A stretch of 64,000 nucleotides of DNA from Nymphaea colorata (lineage: Eukaryota; Streptophyta; Magnoliopsida; Nymphaeales; Nymphaeaceae): contig NC_045140.1 of the NCBI RefSeq assembly GCF_008831285.2, positions 22,524,131-22,588,130 of the forward strand. The letters run 5' to 3'. Made by a program: the position numbers and the translations under genes. Positions 26,644 to 38,868 of this stretch are shown here, piece by piece; position 1 is the first letter of the stretch; each line of letters opens with the position of its first letter. The notes under the pieces are model-generated. The model worked only from the letters and a program-made list of their open reading frames with translations. It ran no database searches and was not told the DNA's origin.

Positions 26644-29600
26644 AAGAAAGTGACAATTACCTTCTTCTGAGGTGGCAAACACACAACCCTCCTTTCTTAA
26701 TACAAAAATATTTTCAGAATATCGCAATAAATTGAAAGAAACAAGTGAAATGAAATAAAGGAAAAATATTGCCAAAAGATAAAGATATGGCATAAATGTC
26801 GTGATAATATCACAAGAATTTTCCAAAAATATCACTTTTAATATGTTCTAAACTTTTTCTAGTTTTCTGTTGACATTTTAATAAATATTTTAAAATTTTC
26901 TAACAGTTCTTGTAAGAAAATTAGTGAACAATTTATACTTTCATGTCATAATTTCACTACCGTTTGTACACGACAACTAACGGTGTCAATGACTGAAGAC
27001 CTAGGCAGCCACAAGCGAAGGCAGAGGGGCAAACAACCAATGACCGACAACCTACCTCCATTTCTATTTCTGCTATCACTAGCAAACAGGGTGCTTAACA
27101 GTATGGACTCAAAACTCTCAGTTGATTAACTAGACCAACCTGTTAATATACTAAACTACTAATATGTTCCTTATTTTCTTATTATGGTATGTGATACTTT
27201 GTTGTTTTTCTCTAATCAATGACAGAATCATGGTTTGTTAACTACTAATCTTATGTATGTATGTTTGGACAATGGAGGAAGAGTTTAACTAGTTCAATTA
27301 TTTGACTGGTTTTTCCAACCTCTCTATGTCACACGGACACGGCAAAATAGCCCACGTATCCGTGTTGACATGCGGACACGGCTAGGACACGGCAAAAAAT
27401 AAAAGTCATTAATTTAATTTTTTTTTTCATTTTATCAATTTTTTATGATGCATCCAATTATTTCCATGAACAATCCTTTCAGATATTCAGTACTTTTGTG
27501 ATAAAACACATTTTCTAACAAGATTGTAAGAGTGAACTATTAATTTAATGTTTTTTTTAATCTTATCATTTTTTATAATATTTAATGTAGCCGTGTCCGC
27601 ATATCCAAAAAAATTGAAAATTGCCGTATCCGCACCCGTGTGACATAGCAAGCTCTCTTCTCTCACTCTCTAACCTACATTTTCCCCTTTTTGGCTTTTC
27701 CCCTTCTTCCCATTTTCATAATCACCCTCTCCACCTCAGGATTGGCAGATCCTATGGACGGAAAGGAACTAGAAAACCCAGTTCCAACTGAGACTGGTTT
27801 TATCATTTTCCTATACAGCAGCCACGCTTTTTTTGATAAATGTCCACATGGCATAACTTTTTTTAGCATTGAAAATGCACTTTTGACTAGAGAGAGAGAG
27901 GGAGAGCACACATGCAAATGTAAGATGGCAGTATGCATTGCTCCTTATCTCATAACAGTCATAACCGTCCCACTACACAATCAAGGTATCAATCATACCA
28001 CAGAAGTGATGAATCTTATGAAAATGAAAGACGTAGAAAACGATATTTAACAACACAAGTACAAATTTACCTATGATTCCCCATGCCATGCTGCAGAAGC
28101 CCACGCAAATGATATGCTTTAGCAACCCTAGCTCATATTATAACAGCACACTTAGTAGTTTATGTGAATAAATGAAAAGATATGAAAATTCTGCAGCAGT
28201 GACACATTTTTTAAGATTTATCCAATCTAAAGAAAAAAAAATCTAGAACAGAGAAGACAAGAAAGATGGAATGGTCAAACCTGCTATCAAATTGAATAAC
28301 TCGTTCAAGGCATGCAAGAGCCTTCTCTGGCCTTCCAAGTTCTTGGTAAAACTGTAACCCACCAGAAGCAACATGCATGCCAAAAGCTTGAAAATTGCAA
28401 TATAACAAGGAAAAGGAAGTTTACACAAGACTTTGTATATTAACCTTTAAGAGATGTGTCTCACTTAAAGAAGAAAGAATAAAAGGACAGACATCATAAT
28501 TTGTGTCATCACTAAAGAATTTTGTCCAATAAAGCTTCGTCTCCATGCAAATCCTTATTAATATATATCATCACAAGTTAAAGAGTACAAAAATTCCTTA
28601 AAACACTAACCACATGCTCTGAAGTACGCACTGGTGCAGGCAAGGACTTAAGGAGAATGTGCAGTTTATTCTATCAAAATGCAGTGATTCGTGTGCAGCA
28701 ACGTCATTTGGTACATCTTACATATAAGCTTATAATCATGCATCTCCAACTGAAAATTTGGAGACAAAAAAAAAGGTACTACATTCCACTAGAAGAAATC
28801 TCACTACCTAGAAGTTTAGAACTTCCAAAAAGTCAACACACTGATAGAGAACAAAATAAATAAAATAACATAAATTGAGAAAATTATTAGCAACCTTGAA
28901 CATATCAAAATAGAAAAAAGAAAAAGAAAAAAGAAAAAAACTTGAATACTTGAAAACTCAAAATATTTAGTATGGAATAACAAACTAAAAACTAACCCTT
29001 GCATACCTGTGCTAAATGGAGCCATCCATCTTCAAACTTTGGATCCAACTGCAAAGACTTTTTATGTGCCTCCTCTGCCCTTGCATATTCCCCAAGAGAT
29101 GATAATGATAAACCCTATAATTAAATGGGAGACCAAGCAAGAATCAGATGCAAGGTCTTGAACCACAAAAAAGATGTATGCTAGGACAACCAAAAGTGCT
29201 TACAAGGTATGTGAATGCAGACTTGTTGTCCTTATCAAGCACCACACAGGAAGACAAATCCTCAACTGCAGCTTCATAATCTTTGGACTTGAAATTAACA
29301 ATTCCTGCAGTTAAAGTCATTTTTTTGAACTGTCCACAAATTTGTGAATTTTAAATTTTAAATTGCAGAGCCACTACAAGTTAGAGCACAACTATATCAA
29401 TGGATTATATGGACATTAAAGATGGTATTAAATAGGGAAAAAAAAAACTTATTTCTACTATGTTTAAAATTTCATAAAATTCAAAATAGTCATTAAAATG
29501 TTAAAAAACCCTCAAAAAGAATTCAAAATACATTACAACTTTTTTGGAGAAGAAATGTGATAAAAATATGATATTTCAATTTGCCATTTAAAAAGTTGCA

Positions 29601-31580
29601 ATTTTTAAATTTTGTTGTTTACTTTACTTTTTCCTTTCTTTATTTTTTCTTAAACATGAATATTTGTGACATTTCTGCACACAGACACCTTCCTCCATGA
29701 CTAATCAGTGATGCTTAATATCATAAACAGAAAATGAACCAAGTATGTAAGTTTTCACTGCAATTTCCTCTTCCCCACAATTTCTTTAGTACTCTTTCCT
29801 ACAACCGCTCCTTTTCTTCTTTCACTAATTTACCCCACATACATAGCCATTGGCAGTTTTTAGATTCGTCATAGATTCCATCTTTTCATTAACTAAAATA
29901 AAACCATTTAAAATATGATCTTGAACAAATTGATTGAACTCATATTTGGTGATCTTCGAATAAAGGAAAAAGTGAAAGAAACGTATCATGTAATGTTTTT
30001 AACATCACACCAAGAGCCATTACAGGATGAGGCAGAAAACCTTTTTTTTTTTCCCTGTCACAGGCAGAAGTGTGTATATGTATGTCTATAACAGTATAAC
30101 TTAAGCAATTATCCTAATCTACTCAAACATAATGTAGGTTCTCAGGTTAGAAATCAAACACTTTTTTCCAACGTTTCATACATAATGTTTGGTATATGAC
30201 AAAATGCATGCAAATGGAATTTGCACACATCGAAAACTGATGAGAAAGCCATAGCCACACAAAACAATGACACCCTTACAAGTTATAATTCTGATTTTTC
30301 AAGCACATATACATCGGATCTACAGACTGATCAAACGTTTTCAGATATCAGCTTAGCAAATCTTGAAGTTAGCAGGAAACAATGGTGCACAGACCATATA
30401 TTACCCCTTTCATGTAAGATGTCTGATGAATTTGGCTCAATTTCTAACGCTTTTGTCAGGTCCTCAATGGCCTGGAAATCAAAACAAAATTCAAACTTAC
30501 TCAATAGATATAAGACAGGCAAACATTAAAAAAGTCACACTTCACACCCTATTATTTATACAATAGAATCATTTGTTCGACATGCACACATGAAATACTT
30601 CTCAAAAACAATGCCAACCTAATGACTTCAAATATACTTATTTTTCAACTAAATAACCAGTAAACCTGTGTCACAAAGACACTCTTATTTGGGTAAGGCA
30701 CTATTTAAAATTTTAAATATGGCAGATTAAATGTGCTGCTAAAGACACAGCCAAAGAAGTGATGGGTGCAGGCAACACAATAATTTATTGTCCATAAAAT
30801 GGAATGTCAAATTTGATAAGTATGGATGTTCACATGCACAAGTGCATGCATATACACATAGACACAGAGATGACACTTGCAGACACATAAAACACAACTT
30901 GGACACAAATAGTTGCCATTGCCAAATATATCATGAATAAATGGTCCCTGGATTTGGATCAAAGATTTTGTCTAAGTTCAAAGAAAGAGAATAAATTATT
31001 GCCTCCAGAAATTCACCCATAGCAGCACGAGCTTGGCCACGCCTCTTCCATGCCTCTCCAGCCATTGGGTTTGACTCTATAGCCTGAAGTAATCCCCACT
31101 TTTGGATTAATATATATTAAGTTTTGATCTCCAGACAAAAAACTGCAGTCATGCAACCTTACTGAAGTCTCCCATAGCTGTATCAAGATCCTTTTGAAAA
31201 GCATATGCAGTTCCTCTTCCAATTAATGCTTCAGGAGACATAGGGTTTTCCCGTAAGATCTGTATTCATGGCATAGAATTAGTTGTCTGATAGTTACCAA
31301 ATAATAAGATAGAAAAACATAGCCAGAGCAAGATGATAACCTGGTTAAAGATAGACACGGCTTGGTCATAGTTACCTTCATTCACCTGTAACAAGATACT
31401 ATTACCTTATTTTTTTCATTTGGAGAGAAATTAAAACTTATACATAATGGCTTATCCATCAAGACTTTTTTATTATCTTTATTAATTTATCTATACTAAC
31501 TAAAAAAAGTAAGATCTTGAAAAGATGGGTAAATCCCAGAATCTAATGCAGCTATTGCATTATTTTAATATAAAACCAAA

Positions 31581-31619
<39 letters not shown>

Positions 31620-33144
31620 GTCAACAAATTCAAAAAGGATATTTGTGCCAAAAAAAAAGAGACAAATTTTAGCATCAATCAACGTGTGACTGGGGCATGG
31701 ACAAGGTATGCGACCTACTCCAATTTCTAAAATGACAATTTTTCCAATTCGCATCTTGTCATAAAAGAATTATAGAGCATTTCAAATTACTTTGCACAAT
31801 CCTTCCCTTGCTGGCTTTTTATTTATAGCATGGATTTTTATATGCATCTACTAGGATGGGCTCATCATTGTCACAATATATGGCCACGCAATCTAGCACA
31901 AGCGAAACTGCAAGAACAATTTCTCAAACAAATAGTACATATTCTTTTTACTGAGGAAAAATGTTTTGCATCAGGAAAGCCAATGAATTTGGAGATAATC
32001 TATATTCTATAGAGTCAATGACACCCAGATTCATGTCAATTTTGCTTCAGAACTAAGAAGTTTGCAGTTCAGCTTCTTACAATCCAAGTGTATTTTATTT
32101 ATTATTGTGTATGTTTCATCATTGTCACTTGTTTTACATCACTATTGTATATCTAGTTATTGAGGGCATTCCATAATGATGAAAAGTATCTTTACTTAAA
32201 GGGAAGTTGTCACGTTTTCTATTTTGAGAAAAGCATGAAAATCAAAAAGGTTCTGCTCTTCTTCTTCTTCCTCTTCTTCTCATATGGTGGAGACTTGAGA
32301 TAAAAGGTTCAGACAGATCTAGTAGATGGGTAAGACCAAGTGAAAATGGTTGGTCCAAACCTTGGTCAGATTAAGTTGGGAAGGTTCCAGACCTAGATGG
32401 CTAGATCCTCATTGTACTGATCTTCTCACAGGAAAACTAATCCTGGTCCAATTAAAAAATGTAAGCAGATCCAGTTCACACCCCGCAAAATACTACCATT
32501 TAGGCATTTACTTGTTGAAAATTACATCTTAATCAGAATTTGATAGAATCTAGTTTAGCATAGAACTTCTAAACTAAGGCACATGGAAACACCAAAATGG
32601 CGCCGCACCCGTGTCGATGTAAGTGCAGGTGTACATTCGCCCTGACATAACACCTGACTTGGTCAAACTGAGTTGGGTGCTGCTGACCGCACCCGCTCTT
32701 GTTTTTTCCTTTTTTTCCTGCATTTTTTCCCTCCTCTCTCTTTCCCCTTTTCCTTCCTATTTCTCTCTCTTTCCTTTTTTGCCTCTCTCTCTCTCTCTCT
32801 CTCTCTCTTCCTTTCTTTGCCTCTCAGGGTAAGAGAGAGAGTCCTTTTCAAAGTACATGAGACCAGATATGCTTCTTAAAAGACGTCCAGTTTTATTAGC
32901 CTACAATTTTTTTTTGTGAAGGTTATAGGCCTGGTACAACATACCTGATCGTCAACGGCGTAGGCCTGTAGTCCTTTAAAGAGGACTCCAATGCCTATTG
33001 ATCAGACCTCTCATCTTTTAAACCAAAATTTTATTTAATAAAATTTTGAATTTTGACTGACATTAAAATAACACTCATCAAAAATTAAAAAAATTAGACA
33101 AAAGAAAACAGATTAAACCTTTAATTACTTATATAATAGATTTC

Positions 33145-33229
<85 letters not shown>

Positions 33230-34964
33230 GACCTCACTGCACTTGCACCTAAATTCTTTTGGAAGTTGCTGCATCCCACATTCGCATCCGCACCAACACC
33301 CTCACTGCACCCATATGACATAGCTTCAAAACTATAACTGGTACATTCATCAATCAGAAATTATAGGTCTGATCCAGACGGTTTGTCCTCAGATCTCATA
33401 CCATATGCTGATCTTATCATGGATCAGGTGTGGATCACAACTGTGCTGCTAGCCCTACTAAAAACTTGTAGGGATGTAAATGTGCTGAGCATGGTCCAGA
33501 TATACTGTTGCAAATTCTCACTCTCTGGGTATTCTCTCAATCAGAGACGGAGCAGAAATGTATCAAATATGAAACTAGTTAAAGCAGAATAAATTCGTAA
33601 GCAAAATCCTTAAAAGTTATTGAAATTTACATATGGTAGGGTTAGCAGCACGGTTAACCATGCCATGTAACAAACTAGTTTAACATGGCCAGTTTCAGTT
33701 AGAACTTAGAACTTCCCCACTTCCCACATTCGAAATTTTCTTTGGCTTTTCTGAAAAAAATCTCAAGAAAATTTTGACAACTACATTGTCTATGAAATAC
33801 CTAAAAGTATGAGAACATATAAATGCTAAAAGGAAAAGGGACGTTTTATTTGGTTAACATTGTAGATATTTAACCTATCAAAATTTTTGAAACATCTTAG
33901 CTCCCTTAGGCCTTAGCACCATCTAGGCATAAAAGGATACCTTGGAATCATTGTCACAAGTAACAAGTGTCTTTTCAAAACACCAAATCCAAAATGGCAA
34001 AATAAGGGGCGAAGGCATGAATTCAATTATGGTATTGCATAAATATTGCCAAAGGAAAATGTCATGAAAATATGTGTTTTTACAGTGATACGTTCAAGAG
34101 CATTTCCTCCAAAAATAGAAATATTTTAAAGGTGGATACTTGGACAAAACAAACAAAATATGAGTGTATCCATGGCTATTCTAAACGTTAGTCTAGATAA
34201 TGATAAAAGTTAGCATGGTGATCACCAACTATTTCCTAAGAGAAGAAAGAATATCCACTAAGACAGTTACAGCTTTAGGAAAATAACTGATCATACCTGG
34301 GCAATTCCCCGTGATAATCGAAAATCTAAGCTTATCGACTTTGTTTTTGAACCAGCTGTAGAAGAACTCTGCTGATTTAACTTTGCCTTATTGCCTGACT
34401 TGCTCTGAATTCCTGCACCTGAATTATGGTTGGTTAAACTTGTTGACAGCTGCACTGGTTGCTCCAAGGCCATAACTGGCCTATTTTGTTTCAGTTTGCA
34501 TAACTTTTCCAATTCAAGTAATTGTTCTGTATCTGCTGATTGACGAACTGCAGCCCCATGACCTTGTTCCCATATATGTAAAGCATCTGCTTGCTTCCCC
34601 AAAGCTGAAAAAGCATGCCCTGGAAGCAATTTTTATTAACAACAGGAACAACATTTGTACAAGCACAAGAACCATGAAACCAACATTTCTTAACATCTCC
34701 AGCAGAAGATGTTAGCATTATTAAGTGCCCCTATTTCTCAAATGTGTTGAACCTAAGTTATTCAAAACACCAAAAACTGGTTGTGGATTCCAAATCATGT
34801 GCCAGATGATGCTCCACGTTTTTCATTTAAAAAGTAGTATATCAAGAAAGACCTTGAGAAACTACCTAAGTCATATAGCTGTGGAAGCAGGTGAAGAGTA
34901 ATTTTGAAAAGTTGGGTGCATGATACGTACATACACATATATGTATATGTATGTATGTACACAC

Positions 34965-34998
<34 letters not shown>

Positions 34999-36687
34999 AC
35001 AATAAAAACTGCTAGTTTGCTTTTAGTAATTACTAACACATTAAATTGTACTGAAACCTGCATCATTTATATTTCATAACATGAACACAGTTACGAACAA
35101 TAAAATTGAAGCAACAAATAACTCAACAACAAGAAATGTTACACCACTAGAGTTTCAATCACTAAGATAAAACTGTCTATATAAGCTCATAATGCATTAC
35201 AAATTGGCATAGAAAAAACCGACTAGTTTTCTGGAAAACTAGATACCTTCAAATGCGACCTAGTCCAATTTGGAATAGAAATAGACATGCGTGCATTAGA
35301 TGCACCTAACTCTTCTTTGACTGTGTTTGGGAAGCATACGATTGGCTGCACCCACATCCAGCCCTGCTGGCATGGTTATGGCCCCCAAACACACGTGTCC
35401 GTGCAATGCCAAAACTATAGCTTCTTGACCAAGGTCCACAGAACAGGACCCAGCATAAAAGTTGAAGACACGTTTGGACCAAAAGTGTGCCACGAATCAG
35501 CAAATCTAGGATTCCAAGTTATATAAAATACTCCATCTACAAATGCCATCAACCAAGTACCACTACTGGCGGATCATTACCATTAAGTTGGTTAATTTGC
35601 AACCCAGACATGAGTTTAGATCTCTAAATGTCAAGTTTCTCTTGACAAAACAATCGAAGTACTAGTTCCCTGCATCTCTTCGTGATTGCTAAAACTGAAC
35701 GCATTATGTGTTCTGACCAATGACAAATCCAGTTGCAGTTGATAATCGATCAATCTAATGTACAATGAATCACTAAGGATAATCATCAAACAAAACAGAA
35801 CTGCGTACAGACAGAACGCAGCCTAGTAAACAACAAAGGTTAAATTGTCAAAGAAGAAAGCATAAGGGACAAAATGGAGGCCACGTTTGACCAAAATTAT
35901 CGAGTAAATATGAAACCCCCTTCTCGGATCAGATTTTGCGGCCACGTGAAAACTCCCATCCGACAGCGGTAGACCATGAAACTTCCCATGCAGCTCACTA
36001 TCAATGTGACCAATTGCGAGAACTTTCCTAGCCGCATTGCAATTCATATACCAGCATATATAATCGACCTCGCAATCAAACCAACAGAAGCTTGCTTTGC
36101 CGATAAAAATACCAAAATTTAGTAGTAGTTCAAAATAAAACCCTACTGCCCCAAAAACATTAAAATTCATCAAAATCTCCGCTAAAATTAAGTAACAAAA
36201 CGAAACCGACGCGTCGCCAAGAGGGAAACAACATCTAAAAGAGAAGGAGAGAGGCCTAAAAAACGGTAGAGCGTGGCCGATATGTCCAGCCCAAAGCGAC
36301 CTGAGGAGAAACAAATCAAGAAACTGCAAGGGGACTGACCTTTAAGCACGTAAGCCTGCACGCAGTCCGGGTCGAGCTCGAGCGCCCTATTGCAATCCTT
36401 GATCACATGCTTGTAAAGCTCCAGCTGGCTGTAGCAGTACGCTCGCTTGCTAAACCGCCGCCACCCAAAATTCCCGCCCAACATCAGCGACAAATTCGGA
36501 ATCAATTCCAACCACAATTACAACACAAAATTAAGAACAAGAACGCCGCGTCAGCAGAAGGTTACCAGATGTCCAGGACGGAGGAGAATTGGGAGATCAA
36601 AGAATCGAGGATGCGAATGGCCTTGGACCAATCCCGGGCGGCACAGGCCTCGACTAGTGCCTGCCGCTCGGAATCGGACGCCGCCAT
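14344..36687 (-). CDS. SRFR1: SRFR1 (SUPPRESSOR OF RPS4-RLD 1), TPR immune regulator
   Basis: Twenty-three exons (high to low coordinate): 36566-36687, 36340-36449, 34297-34619, 31341-31385, 31158-31259, 31003-31083, 30405-30471, 29204-29304, 29007-29117, 28281-28351, 28071-28127, 23294-23402, 23123-23203, 22641-22727, 22164-22370, 20433-20770, 18525-18611, 18361-18460, 17601-17692, 17452-17490, 17277-17367, 16357-16454, 14344-14632. They join in frame to 935 codons plus TGA. Start MAASDSERQALVEACAARDW; a first TPR-like pair (residues 1-90), a Ser-rich linker (about 115-175), KSISLDFRLSRGIAQ, then a tandem TPR array (about 180-465). The C-terminal half, with no known domain, has NILSQNRGG, WRQISEPCDPVVWVNKL and the terminal SRGTAVVGYVVLLGL block. 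This order is diagnostic of Arabidopsis SRFR1, a negative regulator of effector-triggered immunity that binds EDS1, TIR-NLRs and TCP factors at microsomal and nuclear sites. All donors are GT except exon 6 (GC). Introns are swollen by transposons. Confidence 0.95.
14940..14973. repeat. (TA)n in SRFR1 last intron
   Basis: About 17 TA units in the 1.7-kb last intron of SRFR1 (14633-16356). A second TA tract lies at 15173-15203 in the same intron. Confidence 0.85.
15612..15715. repeat. ~52-bp tandem duplication in SRFR1 intron
   Basis: Two adjacent copies share GGCAAGACTGCAA / GGGAAGACTGCAA and end TCTTTCACAATGCCAT (copies at 15612-15662 and 15663-15715). Confidence 0.75.
15901..16140. repeat. 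~125-bp diverged tandem duplication in SRFR1 intron
   Basis: The segments at about 15901-16012 and 16022-16140 share ATAACATGA, GATACTTTCTT, GATATTATGCACAA, CAAGAACT and CAGGA(G/A)TGGA blocks in the same order. Divergence is greater than in the 52-bp repeat, so it is older. Confidence 0.7.
18816..19548. mobile_element. Palindrome-rich hAT-like element in SRFR1 intron
   Basis: A 733-bp insertion between SRFR1 exons 16 and 17, flanked by a perfect direct repeat TGGCTTCA (18808-18815 and 19549-19556). Ends are CAATGTTAT and, in reverse complement, CAATATTGT. Both end regions are packed with ATCGTATCG-type words forming near-perfect palindromes: an 11-bp stem at 18834-18844/18850-18860, a 16-bp stem at 18863-18878/18904-18919, and a 12-bp stem at 18949-18960/18965-18976. 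The 8-bp duplication and CA termini fit a non-autonomous hAT. No coding region. Confidence 0.65.
25676..25884. mobile_element. Purine/pyrimidine foldback MITE
   Basis: The left arm starts GGATGGAGGGAAAGATAGGG and the right arm in reverse complement starts GGATGGAGGGAGAGGAAGAG, giving terminal inverted repeats of about 28 bp at roughly 75% match. The interior is a purine-rich half followed by a pyrimidine-rich half, so the whole unit folds back on itself. It is preceded by TGTTT, as in many plant MITEs. Confidence 0.5.
27324..27648. mobile_element. TIR element with GGACACGG-type subterminal repeats
   Basis: The left end is CTATGTCACACGGACACGGC and the right end in reverse complement is CTATGTCACACGGGTGCGG, with similarity continuing to an inner GCGGACACGGCTA block about 60 bp in on both sides. 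The interior is AT-rich and non-coding. Flanks AACCTCTC and AAGCTCTC (offset by two bases) may be an 8-bp duplication. A related right end occurs at about 33295-33322 and a related GGTACGG-type tract at 62370-62435. Confidence 0.5.
31580..31617. repeat. (TG)n(AG)n microsatellite
   Basis: TG repeats run directly into AG repeats within SRFR1 intron 3. Confidence 0.85.
33150..33229. repeat. Compound (TA)n(TG)n(TA)n microsatellite
   Basis: About 43 bases of TA, then about 24 bases of TG, then TA again, in SRFR1 intron 3 close to a transposon-like end (33295-33322). Confidence 0.9.
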
Positions 36688-38868
36688 CGATCGCGTTGGG
36701 CCGCACCGATTTATACCCGAGCTAGGGTTACAACATCCATCTCGCGATCTGGGCCTTAACCTCTTCCTCTGCGTCTTCTCGTTGGTCGTCTGTTTCCGGT
36801 AAAGAGTGCGAGAAGAGAGACGGGGAGAGGATGAAGTGAGCTGGAGGAGTGGGGCTGAAGGCAGAGATCGTTTCCTTTTGTAACCTTTTCTTTGATTTCC
36901 TTTTCTCTTTCCTCAAGGAAGGACGCGGACATGGATGTGAAGGCTTGTCCTTCCCCACCTCCCACCCCCGCGCTCCATGTTTTCCCTCGCTCCCCTTTTT
37001 ATCGGGAACGTTTCATCCAAAGCAGTAGTAAAATCCTCTTCCTTCCTTCTGTCTTTATCTGGTTGAAATGCGCAACTTGATTTTGCTCGCAACCGCGAGT
37101 CAACTCACTGATACCAATTTGGAAATGTCACACTTTTTAGGAGGGGCGTTTGATTGCCCAGGATTTTTAAACCCTTGATATTTTAGATCTACGGATTGAA
37201 TGTCTGATGCTACTTCCATTGATCTTAACCGGACCTTTTCTCAATGACAGAACACAAAATTGAGGTTCTGTTTGGATGACGCTTTACAAAAAGTGGGTTT
37301 TCTAAAAGCCTGGTTTTGTAACCTTTTTTTTTTTTTAATGAGTTTTGTAAGCCGGGTTTATGTGTTTAGATGACCTGTTAAAAACGTGATTTTCACTCTT
37401 TGAAACTTGTTTTTGTTTGGGTGAAAAAAAAGAAGAGTTTTACTTCATGTTTTCAAAAACTATAAGAGATTTTCATTAACATTATCTATAAGTACTTATT
37501 CTTATTGTTGTTGTTGTTGTTATTTGGGAAGAAATGGGATGGAAATGAGCTGAAAAGTGCCATGGAAAAGATGTTTATCACTTTTGAAGCCACTATACAC
37601 TGAGTCTAGATATGCACTTTATTCATTGAATTTGATGAACATTTGAAGAACAATTGAATTTCAATAGAAGTTGATGATGTGAGACACATATAGAAACCAT
37701 ATGAAGTATTCAATGGTTAAAAAAAATAATTATATGTTTGAATTAATTTGATAATGAATCATTTACAACCAAGGTTGTTGAAATATACATATGATAACAA
37801 CAAAAGTAAATGCCCTTTTACCCAAAAGGGTGTTTTGGCCAACAAGTTATTGAAAACAAGACAAGCAAAGATCACAATGGATTAAGTGCACGAGTTTGGA
37901 ACTTAGCTAAGATGATCCCTGCATGTCATTTGGGTTAGACCAAGCTTGGATTGAGTTAGTGTAACAACCCGACCCACTCTTGGGTTCGGGCTTTTGGTTC
38001 GGCGGATCCCAATCCCCCCCTCCTAGCAGTTTCGGCTCCAGCCTCAAAAAGGCTAAGAACCAAAAGAATCATCTCATTAATGAGTCCCTCCTTATTTATA
38101 AGCCCTTGAAGATCTATCACAATCTTCAATACGAGACTAAATTTCTGAGGTCTTATAGTTAAGCTTGGTTGGAAGAGGTCTATAACTCATAATGAATAGC
38201 CCAACTTTTGAGGACTAAGCATGGTTAGGGTACAGTTAACTGAGGCATAGACATGGTTTACAATGGATGAATCCTAGTTTGATTTAGGTGATTGGTTGGC
38301 CTATTCAAGCATATCAATGAGGGCTTTTGAAATGCAAATTAGGTAAACATGAAATTTAGTAAATTCTCTAGGAAAATCATGGATGCAGATGTGTCTTACT
38401 TAGATTCTTAATGAAGTCAAGGTTGCTTCTATTTATAACTTTGAAGTAGAGTAACTAATATGTCATAAGTCAAGTTATTGACCTACACCCTACATGATGC
38501 ATCTAATAATAATAAACTGGATGTTTTCTAACAAAACACCAAGTTTGCAAATCAAATCATTTAGTAGTTAGTAAATCTATGGCTCTAACAGAACAGGCAT
38601 GGAAGCAGAAAAGAAATGTGCCTCAACTTGACTTGCAGAATAGCAGACAAGCCTACCAAAAATTTTTGGATCAAGGTAAAGCAAAAATATGGAGATTTTT
38701 CATCAATAACCACTGGAGGAGAACGATGTCAAGGAGTCAAGAGAGCAAGTGAAAAGTTAACGACCAGCCAGATTGCAATTATCCAGAACTGACATCAGTG
38801 TAGAGAATGGAAATATACTTCTAAGTTCACAACTTTATAAAGTATGATGGTGAAGACCAGAAAAGAAT
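36688..38868. other. SRFR1 5' flank and intergenic DNA
   Basis: The first few hundred bases should contain the SRFR1 5' UTR and promoter. No clear TATA box can be assigned without a transcript start. At about 37266-37400, TGTTTGGATGACGC and a nearby inverted AAGCCGGGTTTATGTGTTTA resemble a degenerate MITE. No coding region is supported. Confidence 0.4.

Larger units (their letters stand above)
23403..28070. other. 4.7-kb SRFR1 intron filled with repeat sequence
   Basis: This is the largest SRFR1 intron, between the exons ending at 28071 and starting at 23402. It holds GC-rich degenerate hAT-type words (24340-24480), a region with repeated CGTATTAT words (24525-24830), a GC-rich open island on the minus strand (25389-25643) next to a MITE (25676-25884), and a terminal-inverted-repeat element (27324-27648). 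No complete gene is nested here. Confidence 0.6.

Noticed and set aside
32623-32879. Frames rich in Leu-Ser or Arg-Glu
   Set aside because: Translation of a CT/GA low-complexity tract inside SRFR1 intron 3.
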